Source of the DNA: Aldehydirespirator sp965221185
GTDB taxonomy: Bacteria > Actinomycetota > Acidimicrobiia > Acidimicrobiales > Aldehydirespiratoraceae
Direction of reading: 5' to 3'
Assembly (NCBI GenBank): GCA_965221185.1
Contig: OZ244866.1
Location: 2,542,001 to 2,606,000 of the forward strand
DNA: 64,000 nt
Below, piece by piece: positions 1-8,477 of this stretch. Made by a program: the position numbers and the translations under genes. Position 1 is the stretch's first letter; each line of letters begins with the position of its first letter. Below the pieces are notes generated by a model. It was given only the letters and a program-made list of their open reading frames with translations. It searched no databases and had not been told where the DNA came from.

Positions 1-111
1 GAGCACCGCGAGAAGCTGCACACCGAGACGATGGCCCAGATCGCCACACTGAGCGAGCGGAGCGCCGTGCTCGAAACGAAGGCGGACCGGTCCGAGTCCG
101 AGATCGCTTGA
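1..111 (+). CDS. C-terminal end of an unidentified protein (5' truncated)
   Basis: An open frame enters from the left edge and ends at TGA 109-111, giving 36 residues (start EHREKLHTET, end RSESEIA). The fragment is charged, has no proline or glycine and reads as a continuous helix, probably coiled coil. Coding on this strand ahead of the helicase, plus the coiled-coil protein after it, suggests the fragment belongs to the same locus. The 167 bases to the helicase start mean it need not be co-transcribed. Function cannot be assigned from so little. Confidence 0.6.
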   Translation, partial: EHREKLHTETMAQIATLSERSAVLETKADRSESEIA

Positions 112-184
112 TCTCGCCGAGTTGAGGCCGCCGAGGATGGGCGGCTAGGACACCGCCTCTCAGGTAACTGCTGGCCGGCGACCG

Positions 185-199
185 GCGAGCCCCGCTCGC
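185..199 (+). terminator. short GC hairpin ahead of the helicase gene
   Basis: GCGAGC (185-190) and GCTCGC (194-199) form a perfect 6-bp stem with a CCC loop. There is no following T-run, so this is at most a weak terminator or attenuator between the upstream gene and the helicase. The rest of 112-278 shows no coding signal. Confidence 0.2.
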
Positions 200-278
200 G
201 GCTTGCGGCTATCCGCAATATCGTCACAGACTGGCGAGCCTCAGCGATGGGCGACCAGTGACAAAGCGGGAGGACAGC

Positions 279-3200
279 GTGCCGGCGTGCTCGAAGTGCG
301 GACGTGCCATGGTCAGACGCACCGCACGCAGCGGACCGAACGCGGGGAACGACTTCTGGGGCTGCTCGGCGTATCCGCAGTGCCGGGGTACGAGGCCGAT
401 GTCAGCGGAGGGTGACGGACCGAACGGTCGCTCTGACCGCGATCAGGGAACCGGCGCCGACAGCAGCAAGCCTGCGAGACAGGACAGCAGCGAGGACGGA
501 TCGGGCGAGCGCCGAGAGGCACAAGAGCGAGACACCGGAAGCACCGCTCGCCGCTTCGATCCTCGGCATCGCGTTCCCTGGCGCGACGCTACTCTGACCA
601 CCAGGAGCCGCCAGGGCTGGCGGGCGTTCTACGCGACCGTGGGCGCATCGCTGAGGTCGATTCCGGACGCGCGGTTCGCCAGGCTGTCCAGCTGCTGGGT
701 GGCACGGACCGAGCGCAGTTCTGTTCATCGACCCGGCACCGGCGAGCGCCTCGTCGTGGAGACGATGAGGAAGCTGCTCGCCCGCGGCGCGGCGCCACCG
801 CTCCACCCCGACGCCGAGCGAGACCTGTTGAAGGCCCGAGGTCTCGGAAGCCGGATCGTGGAGGCAGACGCGGCCGGAGACATGGACCCGCCCACATCGC
901 TCACACCCAGCGACTTCGCGGTGCCGGGTGGTGATGAGGTCAGCTTCGACTACGGCCTCGCCAGAGGCGACTACAGCAGTTCCGACCTTGGCAAGATGAC
1001 CGAATCGAACAGGGAGAGAGAGTTCGTCGAATGGGTGGCCGGAGAAGCGCCCGCGAGCCTTCGCTGGCTGACACCCCAACCCGCGCTCGACCTCCTCGTG
1101 GCCGCGGCTGAAGGCACCCGGGGACTCGGCGGTCCGGACGGCCAACGGCGATGCGATTTCCTGTTCTCGCCGCCCGGAGCGCAACCGGTGGTCTTCGAGG
1201 TGGACGGCGGACAGCACGAGGAGCAGAGGGCAGAGGATCTCAACCGCGACCGGCTACTTCGCAGCATCGGGATCGCAACCATTCGAGTCCCCACCACTGA
1301 ACTGGACGAGGGGACCGGCCGGGGCCTTCGGGCCGTGGAAGATGTGCTGCAACGACACCGTGGTCTCGCGACGAAGGGGATCGAACCGCTGGTGTGGGCG
1401 CCGATTCAGGTGCACCGGCTGGTGCTGGGCCTGTGCGAGGCCATCGACGCTGGCTGGCTGTCCGGCAACCGGTGGCATGTTGAGGTGCACGATCAAACTG
1501 GGCTCGCCGTCAATCTCGTCGGCCCGTATCTCGGGCTGCTGGACGCTTTGGACTGCCTCTGGGGCAGCCGGGCGACGGCGCCGTCCGAGGTGGAGTTCGT
1601 CTGCGCGGACCGACGACTCGGCTACGTGCGCATGGCGACAGACAGATATGAAGCCGCCGAGATCACCCGACCGCTTGGCGAACAAGGCGACGTTCGGATC
1701 TTCCTGGACTGTGACCGCACCCCTTGCGAGCCGCTGCCAGAGGACCACGAGATCCCGGCCGTAGTGATCCGCTCGACGGGCATCCCCGTACTCGTGAGCG
1801 ACAATCCGACCGGGCCATTGACCAGGATCGAGCCCTTCGCATCGTGTGACAGCGACGAGGACCGAAGAGCCGCGCTCGAAGCTGTCATGCGGGCTGTGTT
1901 CGCGAAGCCAGAGCTACGCGAGGGCCAGTTCGAGGCTCTCACTGAAGTACTGGCCGGCCAAGACTGCGCGGTGCTGCTGCCCACCGGAGCGGGCAAGAGC
2001 ATGATCTACCAACTCGCCGGTCTGTGCCTGCCAGGAAGCACCCTGGTGGTCGACCCGCTGCTGGCATTGATGGAAGACCAGATCCACGGTCTCCGCATGC
2101 ACGGAATCGACCGTGCCGTGGGCATCTCGAGCCGGACCAGGGATCTCCCACGGGAGCTGGGAGACGCCCATTTCATCTTCGTCACTCCCGAACGGCTCCA
2201 ACGTCAGGAGTTCCGCAACGAACTGGCCGCCGCCGCGCAGACGACGCCGGTCAATCTGGCCGTGATCGACGAGGCTCACTGCGTCTCCGAGTGGGGCCAC
2301 GACTTCCGCCCCGCCTACCTCAACTTCGGAATGACGCTGCGAGGGGCCTGCAATGGGGCGTTGGGTGAGCCTCCGCTGCTGGCCCTAACCGGAACCGCCT
2401 CGCGGGCTGTGCTCAAAGACGTGCTGTTCCAGTTGGGCATCAGACACGAGAACGAGAACTCGATCGTGCGCCCCAGCACATTCGACCGTCCCGAATTGTC
2501 CTACCGGGTGGTGCTCGCCACACCCGACGATTCTGAGGCCCGGCTGCAGGGCGAACTTCGGGCGATGTCCGGCCACTTCGGAGCGGTCGCGGCCACTTTC
2601 TTCGTGCCGACCGGCCGAAGCAACACCTACTCGGGAATCGTGTTCGTTCCGACTGTGAACGGCTGGCACAACGTGACCGAGACACGGACGCTGGTGAGTG
2701 CCCTCGTCCCGACCGCGGTGCGTTACTCCGGGAGCGCACCCAACGACAGCGACGGACGCGACTGGGATCGAGAGAAGTCCGTTTCAGCCGCCGAATTCAA
2801 AGACAACCAGGCAGCCGCAATCGTGACGACCAAGGCCTTCGGCATGGGTATCGACAAGCCGAACATCCGCTGGATCGTCCACTACGGACTGCCGGGCTCA
2901 GTCGAGGCCTTCTACCAGGAAGTAGGGCGTGCCGGACGGGACGGCCATGAGGCGCGCAGCGTCTTGATCCTCACGGAGCGCAACCGGGAGAGGAACGGGC
3001 AGCGTCTTTGGCGAGACGGCGGAACGGGCTCGGGGACCGGTGGATCGGGGTGGCGGAACCGCGACGACGTTGCCATGGCGCTGTACTTCCACGACGGCTC
3101 GTTCCCGGCCAAGGAGGTGGAGCACAGCCGCCTCCTGCAGATCTTCGACACGTTGGAGGCCGATGACCGGCGCGTGATACTTGCGACGGACGGAGGGTCC

Positions 3201-4238
3201 AGCGGCGCAGGAAAGCGAGCCCTGCACCGCCTAGCGATGCTTTCGGTCGTCGACGACTACTGCCTTGAAGGACACGGTCGGTCGGAGGTCGCGGTTGTCC
3301 GGTGCCGCGAGCGAGCCCCGAGTGACATCGTCGAGGGGCTGCTCGGCTTGGTCGGCCGGAGCGACCCAGGCCGACGGGAGGCGATGAGAGCCGGGGCGGA
3401 TGTCCAATACTCAACGCTTCGCGCCGCCGTCGACCGTTGCGGACGCATGCTCATCGACTTCGTGTACGACACGATCGAGGGTGCGCGCCGGCGCAGCCTG
3501 CGGGAGATGTGGCTCGCGGCCGGGGACGCCGAGTCCGATGGCGGCATCATGCGGGAGCGGATCCTCGGATACCTGACCGAGGGCGACATCGCTCGCCGTG
3601 TCCAAGAACTCGCTGAGCACAGATTCGCCTTCTCCGACTGGACGCACGCTTGGACAGCAACGACGGTGCAGATCGACGAGGGGGAAAGGCCGTCCGGCGA
3701 CTCATCACCCGAGGGCGTCGCAGGAATCGCCGTTTCGGAAAGCGACACGAGGGAGTGGCGATCGGCCACGGCGCGGCTACTCGCGTCGTACCCCGACCAT
3801 CCAGGGCTCTTGGCCAGCCGAGGACTGGCGGAGACGATGCTGCCGGACGGCGACACCCGGGAGTTCGAACAGAATCTGGAGCAATCCCTGTCGAGAGCGC
3901 GAGACCAATACGGGGCCGACGAGAACGAAGTGGAGCAGCTAATCCTGTGGCTTCTCCACCTGTTCTCCGCCAACGCTGGTGACAGCGCCTTCGAAAGCGC
4001 GGCGCGGTCGGCGCTGGAACGAACGGGGAAGGAACCCGCCGACTTGGCCGCGGGCGTCCTTGCCGCCTCCCAGCGAGCCGGGGCCGCGACCGGCGCCGTC
4101 GAGACGTGGCTGGACCACAACTGGCACACCGGTACACAGCTTGCAGTGCTGAGACTCGCCATGAGCCTCGATGCCGCGAACGAACTGGCACTCACAGCCA
4201 CGACCCGATACAGGAGGGACAGCTATGGCCGAGCCTGA
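279..4238 (+). CDS. RecQ-like superfamily 2 helicase with topoisomerase-type zinc finger and DUF559-like nuclease domain
   Basis: 1319 aa multidomain protein. Residues 1-40 form a topoisomerase-I-type C4 zinc finger (C4, C7, C29, C35 with FWGCSAYPQC). Residues about 225-360 resemble a DUF559/Vsr-like PD-(D/E)xK nuclease: D293 in CDF, then E307 and D309 in FEVDGGQH. From about 545 there is a RecQ-type helicase: Walker A PTGAGKS (K573), DEAH box 664-667 in DEAHCVSEWGHDFRP, LTGTAS, and motifs V-VI in FGMGIDKPN and QEVGRAGRDG near 880. About 400 C-terminal residues are unassigned. The start is set at GTG 279 because GGGAGG (268-273) sits five bases upstream; GTG 258 in the same frame has no such site. 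The stop overlaps the next gene by 14 bases, implying coupled translation. ATP-dependent DNA unwinding coupled to cleavage is inferred. A role in phage or plasmid defence is a guess from the architecture (compare DpdF-type RecQ-like defence helicases). Confidence 0.88.
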   Translation: MPACSKCGRAMVRRTARSGPNAGNDFWGCSAYPQCRGTRPMSAEGDGPNGRSDRDQGTGADSSKPARQDSSEDGSGERREAQERDTGSTARRFDPRHRVPWRDATLTTRSRQGWRAFYATVGASLRSIPDARFARLSSCWVARTERSSVHRPGTGERLVVETMRKLLARGAAPPLHPDAERDLLKARGLGSRIVEADAAGDMDPPTSLTPSDFAVPGGDEVSFDYGLARGDYSSSDLGKMTESNREREFVEWVAGEAPASLRWLTPQPALDLLVAAAEGTRGLGGPDGQRRCDFLFSPPGAQPVVFEVDGGQHEEQRAEDLNRDRLLRSIGIATIRVPTTELDEGTGRGLRAVEDVLQRHRGLATKGIEPLVWAPIQVHRLVLGLCEAIDAGWLSGNRWHVEVHDQTGLAVNLVGPYLGLLDALDCLWGSRATAPSEVEFVCADRRLGYVRMATDRYEAAEITRPLGEQGDVRIFLDCDRTPCEPLPEDHEIPAVVIRSTGIPVLVSDNPTGPLTRIEPFASCDSDEDRRAALEAVMRAVFAKPELREGQFEALTEVLAGQDCAVLLPTGAGKSMIYQLAGLCLPGSTLVVDPLLALMEDQIHGLRMHGIDRAVGISSRTRDLPRELGDAHFIFVTPERLQRQEFRNELAAAAQTTPVNLAVIDEAHCVSEWGHDFRPAYLNFGMTLRGACNGALGEPPLLALTGTASRAVLKDVLFQLGIRHENENSIVRPSTFDRPELSYRVVLATPDDSEARLQGELRAMSGHFGAVAATFFVPTGRSNTYSGIVFVPTVNGWHNVTETRTLVSALVPTAVRYSGSAPNDSDGRDWDREKSVSAAEFKDNQAAAIVTTKAFGMGIDKPNIRWIVHYGLPGSVEAFYQEVGRAGRDGHEARSVLILTERNRERNGQRLWRDGGTGSGTGGSGWRNRDDVAMALYFHDGSFPAKEVEHSRLLQIFDTLEADDRRVILATDGGSSGAGKRALHRLAMLSVVDDYCLEGHGRSEVAVVRCRERAPSDIVEGLLGLVGRSDPGRREAMRAGADVQYSTLRAAVDRCGRMLIDFVYDTIEGARRRSLREMWLAAGDAESDGGIMRERILGYLTEGDIARRVQELAEHRFAFSDWTHAWTATTVQIDEGERPSGDSSPEGVAGIAVSESDTREWRSATARLLASYPDHPGLLASRGLAETMLPDGDTREFEQNLEQSLSRARDQYGADENEVEQLILWLLHLFSANAGDSAFESAARSALERTGKEPADLAAGVLAASQRAGAATGAVETWLDHNWHTGTQLAVLRLAMSLDAANELALTATTRYRRDSYGRA

Positions 4239-4731
4239 GAATATGTTCGAGTCGGTGCGGCAGCGCTTCGAGGACTCGGTCGAGTCGTTGGCGGCACTTC
4301 GAGAGCGCTTAACCGCCCTCGCAGACGCCGAGGAGCACCAAGAGGAGGCTTCTCAGTCAATGGCTGACGCCGCGGCCCAACTGGGTGAGATGGTACAGAC
4401 GCTCGGAACTGCGACCGAGTCGACTCAGTCAGCGATGGCACAGCTCGCATCGGCGCTTACGGCCGCTACGCAGTTCCTCCAAGGCTCCGAACTCAGTGCC
4501 CTGAAGGCCGACGTCGCCGCCCTCCATGCGGGCGTGGGGTCGGACATCTCCGAACTTCGGGAAGACACGCGGAGGATCCAGGGCCAACTATCGACTCGGC
4601 TCAAAGAACTAGAGGAAGAGCGGGACGCGGCCCGGGCCGAACTCGCCCAATCACAGCGCCAGATCGACGAGCTGGAGAAGAACGTGGCACGCATGCCCGC
4701 CCGCATGCAGCGGAAGTTCGGGTTCGACTAA
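4225..4731 (+). CDS. coiled-coil protein coupled to the RecQ-like helicase
   Basis: 168 aa, no recognised domain. The whole chain is charged and helical: an N-terminal helix about 5-60, a central Ala/Gln/Thr-rich stretch about 60-85, and a heptad-rich C-terminal coiled coil about 100-155 with many E/R/L residues. It closes with RKFGFD. ATG 4225 is chosen because AGGAGG lies at 4211-4216, eight bases upstream; an in-frame ATG at 4171 would lie deep inside the helicase gene. The 14-base overlap with the helicase stop points to coupled translation and a functional partnership, for example a scaffold or DNA-end sensor. That role is inference. No signal peptide or membrane segment is seen. Confidence 0.8.
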   Translation: MAEPENMFESVRQRFEDSVESLAALRERLTALADAEEHQEEASQSMADAAAQLGEMVQTLGTATESTQSAMAQLASALTAATQFLQGSELSALKADVAALHAGVGSDISELREDTRRIQGQLSTRLKELEEERDAARAELAQSQRQIDELEKNVARMPARMQRKFGFD

Positions 4732-4793
4732 CGGTCGGCATCGCGGTCCGTGATGTCTGAGCGTCTCCGTCGGACTGCTGCCGAGCGCCCCGG

Positions 4794-7016
4794 TCAGACC
4801 TTCTCCAGAGGAGCCCAGGACAGCAGCAGTTGCTTCTCGCCGACGCTTCCGAAGCGCACCGAGGCCTGCGCGTCGTCGCCGGCCCCTTTGATGTCGACGA
4901 TCACGCCCTCGCCCCACTGGGCGTGGCGCACATCGTCGCCCACCCGCAGGCCGAGGCGGTCCGCGCCCGAGGGTGAGGGCGTGGGCCGCCGGCCCGCATC
5001 GAGGGCCCGCGCCACGATCTCGTCGCGGTTGACCGACGTCCGGTCGAGGCTGCGCTCGCGCCGGCTGCGGCTGTAGTAGCGGCTGCGCACGACCCGGGAG
5101 CCGTCCACCGTCTGCACAAGCTCGTCGGGGATCTCCTTGAGAAAGCGGCTCGGCGGGTTGTACTGGCGGGTGCCGTAGAGCAGCCGGCTCCAGGCGTGGG
5201 TGAGGGTGAGGTGGCGCATGGCCCGAGTGATCCCGACGTAGGCGAGGCGGCGCTCCTCCTCCAGTTCGTGGGGCTCTCCCAGGGCCCGGATGTGGGGGAA
5301 CACGCCGTCCTCCATGCCGATGACGTACACGTCGGGATACTCGAGGCCCTTGGCCGAGTGCAGGGTCATGAGCGTGACCGCTGACTCATCGGAGTCCGCG
5401 TCGGCCAGGCTGTCGGTGTCGGCCACCAGCGCCACCGCCTCCAAGAAGTCGTCGAGGGTGTCTTGCTCGCCGGCCACGCCCACCAGCTCGGCCAGGTTCT
5501 CAAGTCGGCCGTCAGCCTCGACCGACTTCTCCGAGCGCAGCTCGTCCAGATACCCGGAGCGCTCCAGCAGTTCCTGCAACACGGCAGGCGGCGAGGCCTG
5601 CAGGGAGGCGACATCGTCGATCAGCGAGCAGAACTGCCCGGCGCCGGCCGCGGCGCGCCCGGTGACACCAGCCTCGCCGCAGTGGCGGAGAGCCTCGTAG
5701 AAGGTGAGTCCCCTAGTCGCGGCGTAGGCGTCGATCTTGGACACCGAGGTGACACCCACCCCCCGCTTGGGCACGCCCAGCGCCCGCTTCACGCTCACCT
5801 CGTCGCCCGGGTTGGCGACCGCCTTGAGGTAGGCCATGGCGTCGCGAACCTCCCGGCGGTCATAGAAGCGGGTGCCGCCCACCAGCCGGTAGGGCACTTC
5901 GGCCTTGACGAGCTGCTCCTCCACCGCCCGCGACTGGGCATTGGTGCGATAGAAGACCGCCATCTCCTCGAAGCGCATCTGCTCGTCGTCGCGGCGCCGG
6001 ACGATCTGGCTGACCACGTAGCGGGCCTCGTCGGCCTCGTCGTCGGCGTGGTATCGGACGATGCCTAGCCCGGACCCCCGGTCGGTCCACAGGTCCTTGG
6101 GCTTGCGCCCGGTGTTGTTGACGATCACCGCGTTGGCCGCGTCGAGGATGTTCTGGGTGCTGCGGTAGTTCTGTTCCAGCACGACGATGCGGACATCGTC
6201 GAAAACCCGCTCGAACTCGAGGATGTTGCGGATGTCGGCGCCGCGAAAGGCGTAGATCGACTGGTCGGCATCACCCACCGCGGTCACCTGGCGACTCTCG
6301 GCACCCAGACTGATCACCAGCTCGTTCTGCACCGGGTTGGTGTCCTGGTACTCGTCCACCAGCACTCGGGTGAAGCGCTGCCGCCAGCGGTCCAGCACCT
6401 CCGGGCAGTTCCGGAAGAGCTCGACGGTGTGCAGCAGCAGATCGTCGAAGTCCATGGCCGCGGCCGCGGCCAGGCGGCGCTGGTAGTGCGTGAACACCTC
6501 GGCGATGCGCCGCTCGTAGATATTGGACGCCCGCTCGGCGTACTGCGCCGCGGTGACGTTGTCGTTCTTGGCCGCGGAGATCGTGGCGTGGATCGAGCGG
6601 GGCGGGAACCGTTTGGGGTCGAGGTTCATATCGCGCAGCACGTACCCGCACAGGCGCACGGCGTCGCCCTGGTCGTAGATGGTGAAGCGGCTCGGGTAGT
6701 CGATGTAGTCCGCGTCGCGGCGCAGGATGCGCACGCAGGCCGCGTGGAACGTCGACACCCACATGCTCTCGGCCACCGCGCCGACCAGTCCGCCCACCCG
6801 GTGGCGCATCTCGCCAGCGGCCTTGTTGGTGAAGGTGATGGCCAGGATGTCGAACGGCGACAGGCCGTGGTGCTCGATCAGGTGGGCGATGCGGTGGGTG
6901 AGCACGCGGGTCTTGCCCGACCCGGCCCCGGCCACCACCAGCAAGGGCCCGCCGTCATGGGTGACCGCCTCGTACTGGGCCGGGTTCAAACCCCCAAGAA
7001 TCGCCGACTCCGCCAT
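4794..7016 (-). CDS. pcrA: ATP-dependent DNA helicase PcrA/UvrD
   Basis: 740 aa superfamily 1A 3'-5' DNA helicase used in repair and in clearing RecA and stalled forks. Ordered motifs are visible: Q-motif LNPAQYEAV at the N-terminus, Walker A GAGSGKT, AITFTNKAA (Ia), DEYQDTN (II), GDADQSIYAFRGA (III), QNYRST (IV), VTLMTLHSAKGLEY (V) and YVGITRA (VI). The C-terminal 60 residues form the Tudor-like RNA-polymerase-binding domain typical of PcrA (VGDDVRHAQWGEGVIVD). Length is normal for the family. It converges with the coiled-coil gene and stands alone, with its own upstream gap of 57 bases to fic. Confidence 0.96.
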   Translation of the reverse strand: MAESAILGGLNPAQYEAVTHDGGPLLVVAGAGSGKTRVLTHRIAHLIEHHGLSPFDILAITFTNKAAGEMRHRVGGLVGAVAESMWVSTFHAACVRILRRDADYIDYPSRFTIYDQGDAVRLCGYVLRDMNLDPKRFPPRSIHATISAAKNDNVTAAQYAERASNIYERRIAEVFTHYQRRLAAAAAMDFDDLLLHTVELFRNCPEVLDRWRQRFTRVLVDEYQDTNPVQNELVISLGAESRQVTAVGDADQSIYAFRGADIRNILEFERVFDDVRIVVLEQNYRSTQNILDAANAVIVNNTGRKPKDLWTDRGSGLGIVRYHADDEADEARYVVSQIVRRRDDEQMRFEEMAVFYRTNAQSRAVEEQLVKAEVPYRLVGGTRFYDRREVRDAMAYLKAVANPGDEVSVKRALGVPKRGVGVTSVSKIDAYAATRGLTFYEALRHCGEAGVTGRAAAGAGQFCSLIDDVASLQASPPAVLQELLERSGYLDELRSEKSVEADGRLENLAELVGVAGEQDTLDDFLEAVALVADTDSLADADSDESAVTLMTLHSAKGLEYPDVYVIGMEDGVFPHIRALGEPHELEEERRLAYVGITRAMRHLTLTHAWSRLLYGTRQYNPPSRFLKEIPDELVQTVDGSRVVRSRYYSRSRRERSLDRTSVNRDEIVARALDAGRRPTPSPSGADRLGLRVGDDVRHAQWGEGVIVDIKGAGDDAQASVRFGSVGEKQLLLSWAPLEKV

Positions 7017-7073
7017 CGCGGCTCACCCTAACGCCACCGCCCGACAGCACCCGGCGGCGAATCGGAGGTGCGG

Positions 7074-8225
7074 CTACTGAGCCGGCTCAGCGTCGTCGAC
7101 GAGAATGTCTAGGAACGGCGAATACCGGTAGACGCGATTTCGCCTTTGGCCGGTGAGTTCATCCACGATGCCCAGCGCAACCAGACGGTCGAGCAGGCGG
7201 CCCACCGTGGATGGCGTAGCACCCAACTGCCCGCACACGTGCTTGATGGTCACGATCGGCTGCTCAACCAGCAAGTCCAGCAGAGGCCACCCGTACTTGC
7301 CCAGGTTTTGGGAGGTCGAGATCCGACGGTGCTCTTCGGTCAACGCCGACAACTCGCCCGCTACCCGCACGGCGTCGCTCGCGGTGGTGGCGACTCCGGT
7401 TAGGAAGAACCTGAGCCAGCCCTCCCAGTCACCCTTCGTCCTGATGGCATGGAGCCTGTCGTAGTACTCGAGACGGTTCTCTTTGAGAAAGAGACTCAGG
7501 TACAGCAGCGGGCGGGCGAGAACTCGACGCTCGACGAGCAGCAGCGTGATGAGCAGGCGACCAACGCGACCGTTGCCGTCGAGGAACGGGTGAATCGTCT
7601 CGAACTGGGCGTGGGCTAGGCCGGCCAGCACGAGCGGCGGCTCGTCGCTGTCGTTCAAGTAGACCTCGAGGTCCCTGATGGAGGTGGGGAGATCGTCAGG
7701 AGAAGGCGGGACGAACTCGGCGGTCTGCAGCGTGCAGCCCCTGGGGCCGACCCAGTTCTGAGTCTTCCGGAACTCCCCCGGGCTACGCTCCTGGCCCCGG
7801 ACGCCCGTCATCAACTCCTCGTGCACCCTGCGAATCAGCCGACCTGACAGCGGAAGCTCATCGAGAAGGCCCAGCCCAAGGCGCATGGCCCGCACGTAGT
7901 TGACCGTCTCGGCGATGTCGGCGTGTAGACCGGTCACGCGGGCCTCCACCTCATGGGCCAACACGTCATCGAGGCTTGACTGCGTGCCCTCAATTTGGGA
8001 GCTGAGCACCGCCTCGCGCCGGACGTAAGACGCCACGAACAGACCAGGGTTCGGCAAAGTAGCCGCCAACCCGTCCAGTCGGCCCAGGGCCGTAGTGGCT
8101 TCCGACAGCAGGCCGAGCAGGCCAGTGTCCCACTGCAGCGGCGGGTCGGGCGGCAGCGACTTCGGCATGAAAGCCTCGTATCCGGTCAACTGTCGGCGGA
8201 ACCGTCCTGCTCGCTCGCTCGCCAT
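7074..8225 (-). CDS. Fic family AMPylase-like protein with C-terminal winged helix
   Basis: 383 aa. The Fic core motif HPFLDGNGRVGR is intact at 212-223, so AMP transfer from ATP to a protein hydroxyl is expected. An N-terminal inhibitory helix carries SSQIEG (S75-E79-G80), matching the (S/T)xxxE(G/N) autoinhibition motif of class II Fic proteins. The Fic_N region occupies about 20-100. The last 70-80 residues look like a MarR/GntR-like winged helix, so the protein may bind DNA and regulate itself. ATG 8225 is preceded by AAGGAA at good spacing. The upstream region is AT-rich and contains repeated TTATTCC boxes (annotated separately). The target protein is unknown. Stand-alone Fic genes of this build are common in bacterial accessory regions. 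Confidence 0.92.
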   Translation of the reverse strand: MASERAGRFRRQLTGYEAFMPKSLPPDPPLQWDTGLLGLLSEATTALGRLDGLAATLPNPGLFVASYVRREAVLSSQIEGTQSSLDDVLAHEVEARVTGLHADIAETVNYVRAMRLGLGLLDELPLSGRLIRRVHEELMTGVRGQERSPGEFRKTQNWVGPRGCTLQTAEFVPPSPDDLPTSIRDLEVYLNDSDEPPLVLAGLAHAQFETIHPFLDGNGRVGRLLITLLLVERRVLARPLLYLSLFLKENRLEYYDRLHAIRTKGDWEGWLRFFLTGVATTASDAVRVAGELSALTEEHRRISTSQNLGKYGWPLLDLLVEQPIVTIKHVCGQLGATPSTVGRLLDRLVALGIVDELTGQRRNRVYRYSPFLDILVDDAEPAQ

Positions 8226-8233
8226 ACCGTTCC

Positions 8234-8250
8234 TTATTCCAGTCTGCTAG
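8234..8250. promoter_or_regulatory. TTATTCCA box 1 (putative operator at fic)
   Basis: TTATTCCAGTCTGCTAG lies 8 bases upstream of the fic start. The same 17-mer recurs with three differences at 8333-8349, and shorter forms occur at 8275-8285 and 8374-8383. Repetition in an AT-rich island between divergent genes suggests binding sites for a regulator, possibly the winged-helix tail of the Fic protein itself. Function is inferred. Confidence 0.4.
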
Positions 8251-8274
8251 CAATTGGAGAGCCTGGATTCTCTG

Positions 8275-8285
8275 TTATTCCACTG
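8275..8285. promoter_or_regulatory. TTATTCCA box 2
   Basis: TTATTCCACTG, the second occurrence of the box. A related inverted sequence, ATAGAATAGTGG, follows at 8298-8309, so this pair forms an imperfect inverted repeat. Confidence 0.35.
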
Positions 8286-8332
8286 TAGAGGACAATTATA
8301 GAATAGTGGTGTAATGAGAGCTGTCCTGTTCG

Positions 8333-8349
8333 TTATTCCAGGCTGCTGG
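8333..8349. promoter_or_regulatory. TTATTCCA box 3
   Basis: TTATTCCAGGCTGCTGG matches box 1 at 14 of 17 positions. It lies midway between fic and the oxidoreductase gene, so it could serve either promoter. Confidence 0.4.
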
Positions 8350-8373
8350 AACAAGCATCACTCATGCTCCTTC

Positions 8374-8407
8374 TTATTCTATGAAGAACAGCCCCATTAG
8401 AATAAGG
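8374..8407. promoter_or_regulatory. inverted TTATTCT...AGAATAA pair
   Basis: TTATTCT (8374-8380) and AGAATAAGG (8399-8407) form an inverted repeat 18 bases apart and share the core of the boxes above. Together with 8234-8349 they make a cluster of at least five related half-sites. No canonical -10/-35 pair was convincing. Confidence 0.3.
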
Positions 8408-8477
8408 CTCGGTCTTTGCTGAGCCCGCAAGCCTGTAGTGTTCGGCGGATGTGTGCAAGCACCGGATTGTCACCGCC

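Noticed and set aside
203..415. 70-codon frame at the helicase start in another frame
   Set aside because: Overlaps the zinc-finger coding sequence out of frame and has no ribosome site.
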